DNA from: JAAXHF01 sp963665955
Lineage (GTDB): Bacteria > Desulfobacterota > Binatia > Bin18
Direction of reading: 5' to 3'
Length of the DNA: 64,000 nt
NCBI GenBank assembly: GCA_965231765.1
Contig: OZ246887.1
Coordinates: forward strand, 3,410,001 to 3,474,000
Positions within the stretch are counted from its first letter, which is position 1. Each line of letters starts with the position of its first letter. A program made the position numbers and the translations under genes. Positions 1-7,602 of the stretch are shown one piece after another. The notes below the pieces were generated by a model, which saw only the letters and a program-made list of their open reading frames with translations, was not told where the DNA came from and did no database searches.

Positions 1-2
1 CT

Positions 3-2348
3 GGCTTTTTTCTAGAACGAACGGAAGATCTCGCTCCAGAATCCGTTTATCGAGCCAAAACGTGGGCACGATTCGACACAAGCTACCAGCTGGATTTTGT
101 TGATGTGGGTCTCATGCCATTGGTGGAAGAAGAGGCGGGAAGAAAGCTCACAGAATTGATCGAGCGGGTAGTACAGGCCGCGAAATCGAGGCTCCATTGG
201 GATGAGATTTCTCAGCAGCAAGGGCAATGGTTATTGCAATCTCATTTTTGGCTCTTAGCGGCGAAGATCCTGAAGGACAAAAACGTTCAGACATTTGCCG
301 CACTTGACCTTGAAAACGTGCAGGCTGCATTCGCTCGTGTAGCTGACCACTATGGAGCAAATACACCAGATCGAGTTGGGACGAAACCACAGGTAGAGGC
401 ATTAAGAGAATCAGCTCAGGAAATATCGCGGTTCAGCCATTTAGGCTTGGTGAGCACTGATGCTCTCGCCTACTTGTATGAACACGCTCTCATTACGCCG
501 GAAGTCCGCGCTGCGCTTGGGACGTACAGCACGCCAACATACTTGGTCGATTACATTATCGGAAAGCTCCGACCCTGGATTGAAGATATTCCAGTCAGTC
601 AACGCCAAGTCTTCGAACCTGCCTGTGGGCATGCTGCATTTTTGCTTGCTGCTATGCAACTACTCGGTGATTTACTGCCGGAAGGGATGTCTTCTCCCCA
701 GAAGCGGCACCAATATCTTCGCACACGGCTACATGGGTACGATATTGATTCCTTTGCCTTGGAGATTGCTCGACTTGGGTTGACACTTGCTGACGTGCCC
801 AACCCAAACGGTTGGGACTTAGAAGTCGCCGATATGTTTGAAGGCGAGACCTTGGCTCGCCACTCGCAGGAAGCGAGTATCATTCTCGCAAATCCACCGT
901 TTAAAAATTTCTCCGCTGAAGAACGCGGCTGGACTGATTCTCGTTCTGCGCCTCCCTTGTATGTGAATGCAGCTGCCGAAATGCTGTATCGAATTGCTGT
1001 GAAAATGCAGCTTGGAGCAGTGTTTGGCGTCATTCTTCCGCAAGGTTTTCTCCGTAGCGAAAATGCGGCCTCATTACGGCAGCTTCTGGTAACAGATTTC
1101 GAGATCAGCGAAATCTGCCTATTGCCGGACAAAGCTTTTACCTCCGGTGCAGAATCAGCCATACTTTTAGGGCGTCGCGTACAACCCGGACAGCAAAATC
1201 AACGCTCCGTTCGTTACAGACGAGTGCGTGAGTCAAACATTGAAGACTTCAAAAGGTCTTATGTACCGACATATGAATCTCGCGTTCAAGTGTCACGGTT
1301 TTCAGGTGCAAATAGCTGGGATTTTTTTGTTCCTGACCTAGAGGAAGTGTGGGAGTTTTGTCGGGAGCTTCCTCAGTTCGGCAGTATCGCTGAGATTGGG
1401 CAAGGCTTTCAGTTTCGCTCCAAAAATGATCCCCGATTTCCGGAAGGCTCAATCACTGAATCCGATACGCCACAGGATGGCTTAGTAGAGGGCTTTGCAC
1501 GCCTCCGTGAAGCGCTCCAAACTCATCAACAACCCGACAAGACTTGGTTAAATCTGGATCTTTCGGTCATCCGACGCCCTGGGTATGGAACGACAACAGG
1601 AATTCCACAGGTGTTATTGAACTATGCACGGGTGAGCCGTGAAGCCTGGCGGCTAAAAGCGTTTATAGACAAGGGGGGGCATCCTGTAACCAGTCGTTTT
1701 CTTGTCATTCGGCCTCATGACAAAGGCTGGCCGTTAGAGGCGCTATGGGGAATATGCAATTCATCTTTCGCTAATGCGTATTCTTATGCGTTTTCCAATA
1801 AGCGGGACGTGTTAGCGGGGTTGATGAGGAAGATGCCCACCCCTGATATCAACTCTGTAGATCCGACTCTGCTAGTAGAAGCCGTCAACGCTTATCTGAA
1901 AGTTGCCCCTACTCAAGAAGACGGCTCGCTCTCTCCTCATACTTTGGACAAACTGAAAATACTGCACTGGCGTATCGATGCCGAAGTTCTCCGATTGTAC
2001 GGATTACCACCGCATTTAGAACGACAACTCCTCGGCTTGTTTTCCGTTGTGAAGCGTCGCGGGGTGCCTTTTGAACAGAAAGAGTATTTTCCCGAAGGCT
2101 TCACTGAAATCTCAACCCTTAGCGAACTTCTGGCCATTACAGTGGATTGGGAGCTGACTAATGAGCGACGCACCCAACTCATTGAGAAGAAAGTAAAAAG
2201 AAACATTCTGGTCGAGGAGAAATACGAGCTTGATTATCTTCAGCAACTCACAGATGCCAGAATTGAGCTGCTAGCCCCATTGCCCATCAAGCAGTTAGAG
2301 GAACTTCGGGAGGAGTTACAACGGAGGGGCATATGGGAGGGGGAATAA
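3..2348 (+). CDS. N6-adenine DNA methyltransferase, 5'-truncated by window edge
   Basis: Class I SAM-dependent DNA adenine methylase. The frame is open to the left edge: sense codons run from base 3 with no stop, so the GTG at 105 need not be the start and the gene probably begins outside the window. Visible motifs in order are a motif X-like GTYSTPTYLVDYI (about 520-560), motif I VFEPACGHAAFL (about 610-645, SAM binding) and the catalytic motif IV ANPPF (about 887-902). This order matches HsdM/Eco57I-like enzymes. The long C-terminal half could be a target-recognition domain. The HNH nuclease gene overlaps its last 16 bases, so the two are probably co-translated as a restriction-modification or other defence pair. 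It could also be a PglX-like methylase of a system lying to the left. The methylase call is firm; the system type is not. Confidence 0.85.
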   Translation, partial: GFFLERTEDLAPESVYRAKTWARFDTSYQLDFVDVGLMPLVEEEAGRKLTELIERVVQAAKSRLHWDEISQQQGQWLLQSHFWLLAAKILKDKNVQTFAALDLENVQAAFARVADHYGANTPDRVGTKPQVEALRESAQEISRFSHLGLVSTDALAYLYEHALITPEVRAALGTYSTPTYLVDYIIGKLRPWIEDIPVSQRQVFEPACGHAAFLLAAMQLLGDLLPEGMSSPQKRHQYLRTRLHGYDIDSFALEIARLGLTLADVPNPNGWDLEVADMFEGETLARHSQEASIILANPPFKNFSAEERGWTDSRSAPPLYVNAAAEMLYRIAVKMQLGAVFGVILPQGFLRSENAASLRQLLVTDFEISEICLLPDKAFTSGAESAILLGRRVQPGQQNQRSVRYRRVRESNIEDFKRSYVPTYESRVQVSRFSGANSWDFFVPDLEEVWEFCRELPQFGSIAEIGQGFQFRSKNDPRFPEGSITESDTPQDGLVEGFARLREALQTHQQPDKTWLNLDLSVIRRPGYGTTTGIPQVLLNYARVSREAWRLKAFIDKGGHPVTSRFLVIRPHDKGWPLEALWGICNSSFANAYSYAFSNKRDVLAGLMRKMPTPDINSVDPTLLVEAVNAYLKVAPTQEDGSLSPHTLDKLKILHWRIDAEVLRLYGLPPHLERQLLGLFSVVKRRGVPFEQKEYFPEGFTEISTLSELLAITVDWELTNERRTQLIEKKVKRNILVEEKYELDYLQQLTDARIELLAPLPIKQLEELREELQRRGIWEGE

Positions 2349-2953
2349 GAACAACTTCTGACCCCTTTGCTTATCCGAAAACCCCACATGTCCGGAGGCA
2401 TGGCCCTTACGGCTACAAAGAGTATGAGTCTTATCGTGATTGGCTGCGTGATGAATTCAGCTTCCGCTGTGTGTTCTGCCTCAGCCGTGAGCAGTGGGGT
2501 CTCGTCAGAGGAATGTGGGACATCGATCACTTTGCGCCGCAACACAACCATCCCCAGCGCAAACTTGACTATGAGAACCTGCTGTATGCCTGCCATACTT
2601 GTAATTCCACTAAGAGTGACCAGATAGTTCCAGACCCATGCGAGATTGCTTTTGGCGAATGCATTGAGGTTCATGAGGATGGGACTATTAGTGCCCTGAA
2701 CGAGAATGGTGAGAGATTGATTGACAGGTTGAGGCTCGACAATGAGGATTATACAAGAGCTCGCCGCTTGATTATCACTACGCTGAGATCCCTTGCTAGA
2801 CATGACAAACAAACATACGTTCTGTGGATGCGCTACCCTGAGGATCTACCAGACCTCAGCAGACTGAAGCCGCCTGGCAATACCAAGCCCGAAGGAATCA
2901 GCGATTCTTGTTATGCACGCCGAATGCGGGGCGAGCTTCCAGAAATATATTAG
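2333..2953 (+). CDS. HNH endonuclease
   Basis: A 206-residue predicted metal-dependent nuclease. The HNH fold is visible: CVFC at residues 46-49, DIDHF at 63-67 with the candidate catalytic His66, Asn82, and CHTCN at 87-91. The two CxxC pairs would bind a structural zinc, as in zinc-ribbon HNH proteins. The start at 2333 has GGAGGGG a few bases upstream, inside the end of the methylase gene, and overlaps that gene by 16 bases. The neighbourhood suggests it is the cutting partner of the methylase, or an accessory nuclease of the defence locus to the left. The C-terminal half (residues 105-206) has no motif I recognise. Target and methylation dependence cannot be read from the sequence. Confidence 0.8.
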   Translation: MGGGIRTTSDPFAYPKTPHVRRHGPYGYKEYESYRDWLRDEFSFRCVFCLSREQWGLVRGMWDIDHFAPQHNHPQRKLDYENLLYACHTCNSTKSDQIVPDPCEIAFGECIEVHEDGTISALNENGERLIDRLRLDNEDYTRARRLIITTLRSLARHDKQTYVLWMRYPEDLPDLSRLKPPGNTKPEGISDSCYARRMRGELPEIY

Positions 2954-3068
2954 CAAGAAAACCGAGATCCCAAACCGATCCATTCCTCAATTCCTTTTGC
3001 TTTCCCTCAAGCGTGCTATCCGGTATCCTCTAAAGTCCTACGAGGCCGAGACAATGAAGAGGGGTCGT

Positions 3069-3881
3069 ATGCAGTACAAAGACATCCAAGTTGACGTCCA
3101 GGACGCTATCGCAACAGTCACACTGAACCGTCCCCAAAAGCTCAATGCCTATACCAGCCTTATGGGTAATGAGCTGACCCATGCCTATGAGTCATTAGGC
3201 AAACGCAATGATGTCCGAGCCATTATTATGACTGGCGCTGGCCGTGGCTTTTGCGCTGGAGCAGATATCGGCGGCGTGTTTCAGAAAAGCATTGATGAGC
3301 GAGATGAAGGTAGAGAGGCGGAAGCTGCACGCGGCGGAGCGATTGCTCACTCACGCTCGGGGCTTCAATATGCCATCCATAATTGTCCCAAGCCGACGAT
3401 TGCCGCAATTAATGGCGCAGCCGTTGGCATTGGTCTGACCCTCACTCTAGTCCAAGACATCCGAATCATGGCTCAAGAAGCCAGTCTGGGGGCGATTTTT
3501 GCCAAAATGGGACTCATGCCCGAGCTGGGCTCGACGTTTATGCTGCCTCGACTGATTGGTCTGTCGAAAGCCTTGGAGTTGACCTATACCGCCCGGATGG
3601 TCAAAGCCCAGGAGGCGGTGGATATTGGCTTAGTCAATCAGGCAGTTCCAGGTGAAGGTTTGATGGCAACAGTGAAAGAGATGGCCAGCCAAATTGCGTC
3701 TCTGCCACCGCTCGCTCTTGCGGTATCTAAGCGTGCGTTGCAACAGGGCGCAGAAAATGATTTCGATGCCGCCGTCCAGACCGAAACTTTTGGTCTCGAA
3801 TACTTGTTTAAAACACACGACCATAAAGAAGCTGTTGCTGCTTTTCTGGAAAAACGGGACCCACAGTTTCAGGGGAAATAA
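3069..3881 (+). CDS. Enoyl-CoA hydratase/isomerase family protein
   Basis: Crotonase-family protein of 270 residues, the usual length. It would hydrate or isomerise an enoyl-CoA thioester in fatty-acid or aromatic acid breakdown. The family core is clear: an N-terminal TVTLNRPQKLNAY, the oxyanion-hole segment GAGRGFCAGADI, then PTIAAINGAAVGIG, and MGLMPELGST, which carries a candidate catalytic Glu. I chose ATG 3069 because AGAGGGG lies about 5 bases upstream and the family begins there. The frame is open back to 2913, which would add 52 unlikely residues. It stands alone after the methylase/HNH pair and shares no operon with it. The substrate is unknown, and an isomerase is equally possible. 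Confidence 0.9.
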   Translation: MQYKDIQVDVQDAIATVTLNRPQKLNAYTSLMGNELTHAYESLGKRNDVRAIIMTGAGRGFCAGADIGGVFQKSIDERDEGREAEAARGGAIAHSRSGLQYAIHNCPKPTIAAINGAAVGIGLTLTLVQDIRIMAQEASLGAIFAKMGLMPELGSTFMLPRLIGLSKALELTYTARMVKAQEAVDIGLVNQAVPGEGLMATVKEMASQIASLPPLALAVSKRALQQGAENDFDAAVQTETFGLEYLFKTHDHKEAVAAFLEKRDPQFQGK

Positions 3882-3896
3882 ACTGTGAGCACAGGT

Positions 3897-3951
3897 CCGC
3901 TAAAAAGAGGGTAAGAAAAGCGACGAAATGCCGATCTTTCTCTTTTAGCGG
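3897..3951. terminator. Inverted repeat after the enoyl-CoA hydratase gene
   Basis: CCGCTAAAAAGAG at 3897-3909 pairs with CTCTTTTAGCGG at 3940-3951, with one bulged A. A shorter palindrome, CTGTG-AG-CACAG, lies just before it at 3883-3894. The position 15 bases after the stop codon fits a transcription end, but there is no clear run of T after the stem, so this is only terminator-like. Confidence 0.4.
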
Positions 3952-3985
3952 TGGTGGTGGAAGGATGTGGCAGGAGGAATGAACT

Positions 3986-4198
3986 GTGCGCTCAGAACTC
4001 ATATCGAAGACTATACCGAGAAAAGACTCGCTGACCGATCAGATCCTCAACTTTTGCGCTAGTGGCCAATTTGGTGTCAGGGAAGCAATTGCTGCTGCCA
4101 AGATAGAGAAAGTGGATAAGGAAAAGATGAAGGAGCGCAGTGCGCAGACTCGGGAACGAACGCAAGGAGAGCATGCGCACACTACAACCACAGCCTGA
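3986..4198 (+). CDS. Hypothetical small protein, 70 residues
   Basis: A GTG-start frame preceded by AGGAGG at 3972-3977, 8 bases upstream, which is a good ribosome site. The product is hydrophilic and charged, with a helical stretch rich in Ala, Glu and Lys and a threonine-rich end. It has no signal peptide, membrane segment or recognised domain. A second start, ATG 3979, lies closer to the ribosome site but gives only 27 codons in another frame. The antisense strand is also open here, which weakens the case. It is kept because of the ribosome site and because it fills the gap between convergent neighbours. Confidence 0.35.
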   Translation: MRSELISKTIPRKDSLTDQILNFCASGQFGVREAIAAAKIEKVDKEKMKERSAQTRERTQGEHAHTTTTA

Positions 4199-4220
4199 TC
4201 GAAAAACACCCTCACCCCGG

Positions 4221-4241
4221 CCCTCTCCCTGAGGGAGAGGG
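4221..4241. repeat. REP-like palindrome / possible terminator
   Basis: Perfect hairpin: CCCTCTCCC, loop TGA, GGGAGAGGG (9-bp stem). It sits in the phrase CCCTCACCCCGGCC-hairpin that recurs between genes in many proteobacterial genomes as a REP-type element. Read on the minus strand, downstream of dapB, the stem is followed about 16 bases later by GTTTTT, so it may also end the dap operon transcript. Confidence 0.6.
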
Positions 4242-4282
4242 TGAAAACAGAAAGCGACTAAGAACCAAAGCCTGCCCTCCTC

Positions 4283-5086
4283 TTACAACCCGAGTACATC
4301 CTTCATTGTGTACAACCCGGGCGCCTGACTCGGCAGCCACAAAGCAGCCCGCAGTCCACCTCGGGCGAGACACTCACGGCTCTGAGAGCGATGGATCAAT
4401 TCCAAGCGTTCGCCAAAGCCAGCGAAGATCACGGTGTGATCACCAACCACATCTCCGCCACGTAAGGTCTGCATACCAATTTCATCATCCGTCCGCTGTC
4501 CAGTGATTCCATGGCGGCTAAATTTGCCCTGCTGCTCAAAATCTTTGCCTTGGGCATCAGCAATTGCTCGGCCAAGGGCGAGGGCGGTCCCACTTGGTGC
4601 GTCAATTTTATACCGATGATGGATTTCGATAACTTCGGGGTCAAAGTCGTCCTGAAGAATCCGGGCGACATCAGAGACCGCTTTGAGCAAGACATTGACC
4701 CCAACACTCATATTTGGGGCAATAATAGTCCGGGTCTGCGTCGCAAGCTGCTCGGCCTCAGTCCGCTGTTCGGCTGATAAACCTGTTGTTCCGATTGCAA
4801 TGGCTGCGCCTTTAGCTGCTGCCGTGCGCAGATGGTCCATGGCGGCATCGGCAATGGTAAAGTCAAGGGCAACATTGTCTGGGCCTGCGACTGCGGCATA
4901 ATCATCGATAAGGCTGACTCCGGCTGCTCCAATACCAGCCACCTCTCCAGCATCTTTGCCCAAGGCTGGATGGCCTGCAGCTTCAATGGCACCGACCAGT
5001 TGGAGTTCGGTATGTTCCTGAATAAGACCGATCAAGGTCTTGCCCATACGTCCGGCTGCGCCGCAGACAACAACATGTGCTGGCAT
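4283..5086 (-). CDS. dapB: 4-hydroxy-tetrahydrodipicolinate reductase
   Basis: Reduces the DapA product to tetrahydrodipicolinate in the lysine and diaminopimelate pathway; cytosolic and NAD(P)H-dependent. The 267-residue length is typical. The Rossmann motif CGAAGRMGK is at residues 8-16, GTTG at 99-102, and the family signature EIHHRYKIDAPSGTA at about 154-168, with His156/His157 as candidate acid-base residues and Lys160 contacting substrate. It lies 38 bases after dapA in an operon-like minus-strand run (argG, argH, lipoprotein, dapF, dapA, dapB). It is the last gene, followed by the REP-like hairpin. No oddities seen. Confidence 0.97.
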   Translation of the reverse strand: MPAHVVVCGAAGRMGKTLIGLIQEHTELQLVGAIEAAGHPALGKDAGEVAGIGAAGVSLIDDYAAVAGPDNVALDFTIADAAMDHLRTAAAKGAAIAIGTTGLSAEQRTEAEQLATQTRTIIAPNMSVGVNVLLKAVSDVARILQDDFDPEVIEIHHRYKIDAPSGTALALGRAIADAQGKDFEQQGKFSRHGITGQRTDDEIGMQTLRGGDVVGDHTVIFAGFGERLELIHRSQSRECLARGGLRAALWLPSQAPGLYTMKDVLGL

Positions 5087-5124
5087 GCTCTTTCCTTATT
5101 CTTTTTTAATTCAGATTTCCCTTT

Positions 5125-6003
5125 TTAGCTCAAACAGCCAGCGTCTTTCAGTGCGGTGGTTAGCTTCGCCACATTGCCTTCCGCCATCGGAACCAGGGGG
5201 AGACGTAGATCAAACTCACATTTCCCCATCAGGGCCAGCGCAGTTTTGACTGGAATAGGATTGGTTTCAACAAACAGGGCGCGAATGAGGGGAACGAGGT
5301 TCAGTTGCAGCTTTGAAGCTTTGTCCCATTCCTTGGCCAAACAGGCATTCACCACAGCGGCCATCTGTTTTGGCGCAACATTGGCAACGGTACTAATCAC
5401 ACCTTTGCCACCCAGCGTCATCATGGAGAAGGTCAACGAGTCTTCACCAGACAGCACCGCGAGTTTTTCGCCGCAAGCAAGCCGAATATTAATCACCTGA
5501 TCAATAGATCCGGTCGCTTCTTTGACCCCAACAATATTGTCGATCTCTGCCATCCGGGCCATGGTTGATGGTTCAATATTCGAGCCGGTGCGGCCAGGGA
5601 TATTGTAGAAGATGATGGGGAAGCCCGGAGCAGCATGCGCGACCTCTTTGTAATGCTGATAAATACCCTCCTGGGTTGGCCGGTTGTAATACGGCGAGAT
5701 CATCAGCGCTCCATCGGCACCAACTTCTTGGGCGTCACGGGTGAGACGAATGGCTTCAGCCGTTGAATTTGAGCCTGTTCCGGCAATCACCGGCACACGT
5801 TTTTTGACGATATCAACCGTCAGTTTGACCACCTGGGTATGCTCTTCATGTGACAGTGTGGCCGACTCTCCGGTCGTACCACATGGCACGATGCCATGGG
5901 TGCCGCTACTAATCTGCCATTCGATGAGGGCGGCGAGTCGCTGTTCGTCGACCTTGCCATTCTTGAATGGCGTAACCTGTGCAACAAATGAACCTGAGAA
6001 CAT
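5125..6003 (-). CDS. dapA: 4-hydroxy-tetrahydrodipicolinate synthase
   Basis: Condenses pyruvate with aspartate semialdehyde, the first committed step to diaminopimelate and lysine. The 292-residue TIM barrel has every landmark: CGTTGE at 41-46 (Thr43/Thr44 proton relay), YYNRPTQ at 105-111, Tyr133, and the Schiff-base Lys161 in GVKEATGS. The ATG start begins the conserved MFSGSFVAQVTPF. It lies between dapF and dapB on the same strand. The roughly 100-base gap before it holds a three-unit heptamer repeat. Lysine feedback cannot be judged from the sequence. Confidence 0.97.
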   Translation of the reverse strand: MFSGSFVAQVTPFKNGKVDEQRLAALIEWQISSGTHGIVPCGTTGESATLSHEEHTQVVKLTVDIVKKRVPVIAGTGSNSTAEAIRLTRDAQEVGADGALMISPYYNRPTQEGIYQHYKEVAHAAPGFPIIFYNIPGRTGSNIEPSTMARMAEIDNIVGVKEATGSIDQVINIRLACGEKLAVLSGEDSLTFSMMTLGGKGVISTVANVAPKQMAAVVNACLAKEWDKASKLQLNLVPLIRALFVETNPIPVKTALALMGKCEFDLRLPLVPMAEGNVAKLTTALKDAGCLS

Positions 6004-6035
6004 AGACGCCTCCGGTGGAAGAGATAAAATCTAAA

Positions 6036-6056
6036 ACGTGGGACGTAAAACGTAAG
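6036..6056. repeat. Tandem heptamers, ACGTRRR type
   Basis: Three exact-phase 7-bp units, at 6036-6042, 6043-6049 and 6050-6056, all starting ACGT (third unit ACGTAAG), lie between dapF and dapA. An inverted ACGTTT follows at 6079-6084. This is one of several intergenic heptamer elements in the window. Confidence 0.6.
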
Positions 6057-6100
6057 GCCAGTAAGAAGGCTAGACCTGACGTTTGCTCTTGAGCTCTTGC

Positions 6101-6937
6101 TTAAATTTGGATGGTTCCTTCAAATACTTCTTCGGCCGCGCCAGTCATATAGACGTGGTTGTCTTCTTCCCGCCACTCGATTTCAAGATCTCCGCCACGC
6201 AGATGGATTGTCACCCGGCGTTCAGATTTGTTGTTGAGAATGGCGGCCACTGCTGCGGCACAGGCACCAGTCCCGCACGCCCAGGTTTCGCCAGAGCCAC
6301 GTTCCCAGACCCGCATATTCAGTTCAGTCGGACTCACGACCTGGATAAACTCGGTGTTGACTCGATCCGGGAAAAAAGAGTGGTGCTCAAATTTTGGTCC
6401 GATCTTTTCGAGTTCGAGTGGTTCAACATCTTCAACAAAAGTCACACAATGTGGATTACCCATGGACGCACACGTGACCTGATAGGACATATCAGCGACG
6501 GTTAACGACTGATCAACAATCTGACCGCTTGCATCGACAGGGATCTGGCGACCTTCCAGAATAGGCGCGCCCATATCAACCGTCACACGAGAGACCTGAT
6601 CGTTTTGGAATTCGAGGAAGAGAACTTTTATGCCAGAGTCGGTGTCAACCTTGAGTGGATTGTCCTGGCACAGGCCATGGTCGTAGACATATTTCCCCAC
6701 GCAACGGATCCCGTTACCACACATCGCACCCCGACTGCCATCCGCGTTATACATTTCCATCCGGGCGTGAGCGGTGTCCGATGGGCAGATCAAAATCAGA
6801 CCATCGCCACCAATGCCGGTTCGACGGTCGCTGACTCGCTGGGAGATAGAGGCTGGGTCCGAGACTGGATTGGTAAAGGCATTCACGTACACATAGTCGT
6901 TACTGATGCCGTGCATTTTGGTGAAAGGCAGTTTCAT
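6101..6937 (-). CDS. dapF: Diaminopimelate epimerase
   Basis: Interconverts LL- and meso-diaminopimelate, supplying peptidoglycan and lysine synthesis. The 278-residue length matches the family. The two catalytic cysteines are present: Cys73 in AMCGNGIRC and Cys221 in ETWACGTGAC. The start MKLPFTKMHGISNDYV is the standard N-terminus, with AGGA about 9 bases upstream. It is followed by dapA and preceded by a 160-base gap with an inverted heptamer-type repeat. In many related genomes lysA lies next to dapF. None is present here; a lipoprotein gene takes that place. Confidence 0.97.
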   Translation of the reverse strand: MKLPFTKMHGISNDYVYVNAFTNPVSDPASISQRVSDRRTGIGGDGLILICPSDTAHARMEMYNADGSRGAMCGNGIRCVGKYVYDHGLCQDNPLKVDTDSGIKVLFLEFQNDQVSRVTVDMGAPILEGRQIPVDASGQIVDQSLTVADMSYQVTCASMGNPHCVTFVEDVEPLELEKIGPKFEHHSFFPDRVNTEFIQVVSPTELNMRVWERGSGETWACGTGACAAAVAAILNNKSERRVTIHLRGGDLEIEWREEDNHVYMTGAAEEVFEGTIQI

Positions 6938-6958
6938 GCTGAAGTCCTAGAGGGTAAC

Positions 6959-7008
6959 GCGTAAAACGTGAGAGAAAAGTGGGTTGTTCCCTCCCTGAGG
7001 TTTTACGC
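6959..7008. repeat. Inverted repeat GCGTAAAAC/GTTTTACGC
   Basis: A perfect 9-bp inverted repeat, 6959-6967 against 7000-7008, with a 32-base loop. It lies in the gap between the lipoprotein gene and dapF and uses the same ACGTAAA-like core as the element at 6036. Confidence 0.55.
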
Positions 7009-7097
7009 CGGAGTGATCTGCTGCGTCAACTAGTTTCGCACAGAGTTTTGAGAGAGAAAGACGAAAATAATCACCTCCTCATTTTGCCCTTCTCATT

Positions 7098-7598
7098 TCA
7101 CGGCCCCTCCTGTTGCCACAGCACCTCAACGATATTCGAGGGGGTGCTATATTCGCCGTCCAGGGTAAACGCTCGGACCCGATAGCGGTAGCGAGTCCCG
7201 GCGGTGATTTGTTCGTCGGTGTACCGGAAGCGTTTGGCTTGGCGAAAGCGGTCTCGATCTTCTACCACAACAGTCGCTAATTCGCTGAACTCGCTTGTCT
7301 CCCCACTTGCTGATCCATCTTGAGCTGCCTGAACAGCTCGGAGCACAAGAAACCCACCCAAATCGTCCATGCTACTCCCATCCACATAGGTCCGTGGTCG
7401 GCTCCAGCGCAGTTCGATGCCCGTCGTTTTGGCCTCAAGCTTCAGGTCCTCAATTGGTTTGGGAGCCACCAATTCTGGCGGACGCACGGCCGTCTTGCGT
7501 CCACAGGCGGAAACGAGGGCGAAAGCGGTCGCAATCAGACACCAAGTGAGCAGAGTGAGCAAGGTGAGCGGGATGCAAATCGACGGGGCTCTCAGCAT
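7098..7598 (-). CDS. Fibronectin type III-like lipoprotein
   Basis: Predicted lipoprotein of 166 residues. From ATG 7598 the sequence begins with a hydrophobic signal ending in a lipobox, LVSAC, followed by GRKTAVRPPEL. The mature part resembles a fibronectin type III domain: KPIEDLKLEAKTTGIELRW near its start and RYRYRVRAFTLDGEYSTPSN near its end. I chose this start because it lies 4 bases after the argH stop (probable coupling) and gives a clean signal. A longer frame to 7676 would run into argH. Short lipoproteins of this kind lie beside dapF or argH in many proteobacteria (YifL/LptM neighbourhood), which suggests an envelope role. That link is an inference. The signal region is built from 9-bp near-repeats encoding LTL. 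Confidence 0.8.
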   Translation of the reverse strand: MLRAPSICIPLTLLTLLTWCLIATAFALVSACGRKTAVRPPELVAPKPIEDLKLEAKTTGIELRWSRPRTYVDGSSMDDLGGFLVLRAVQAAQDGSASGETSEFSELATVVVEDRDRFRQAKRFRYTDEQITAGTRYRYRVRAFTLDGEYSTPSNIVEVLWQQEGP

Positions 7599-7602
7599 CG
7601 AT

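Noticed and set aside
599..1162. Long minus-strand open frame antisense to the left-edge methylase
   Set aside because: No ribosome site or known motif, and the plus strand carries clear methylase motifs there.
2240..2812. Minus-strand frame of 190 codons antisense to the HNH gene
   Set aside because: Shadow of the HNH and methylase genes; low-complexity Ser-rich product without domain features.
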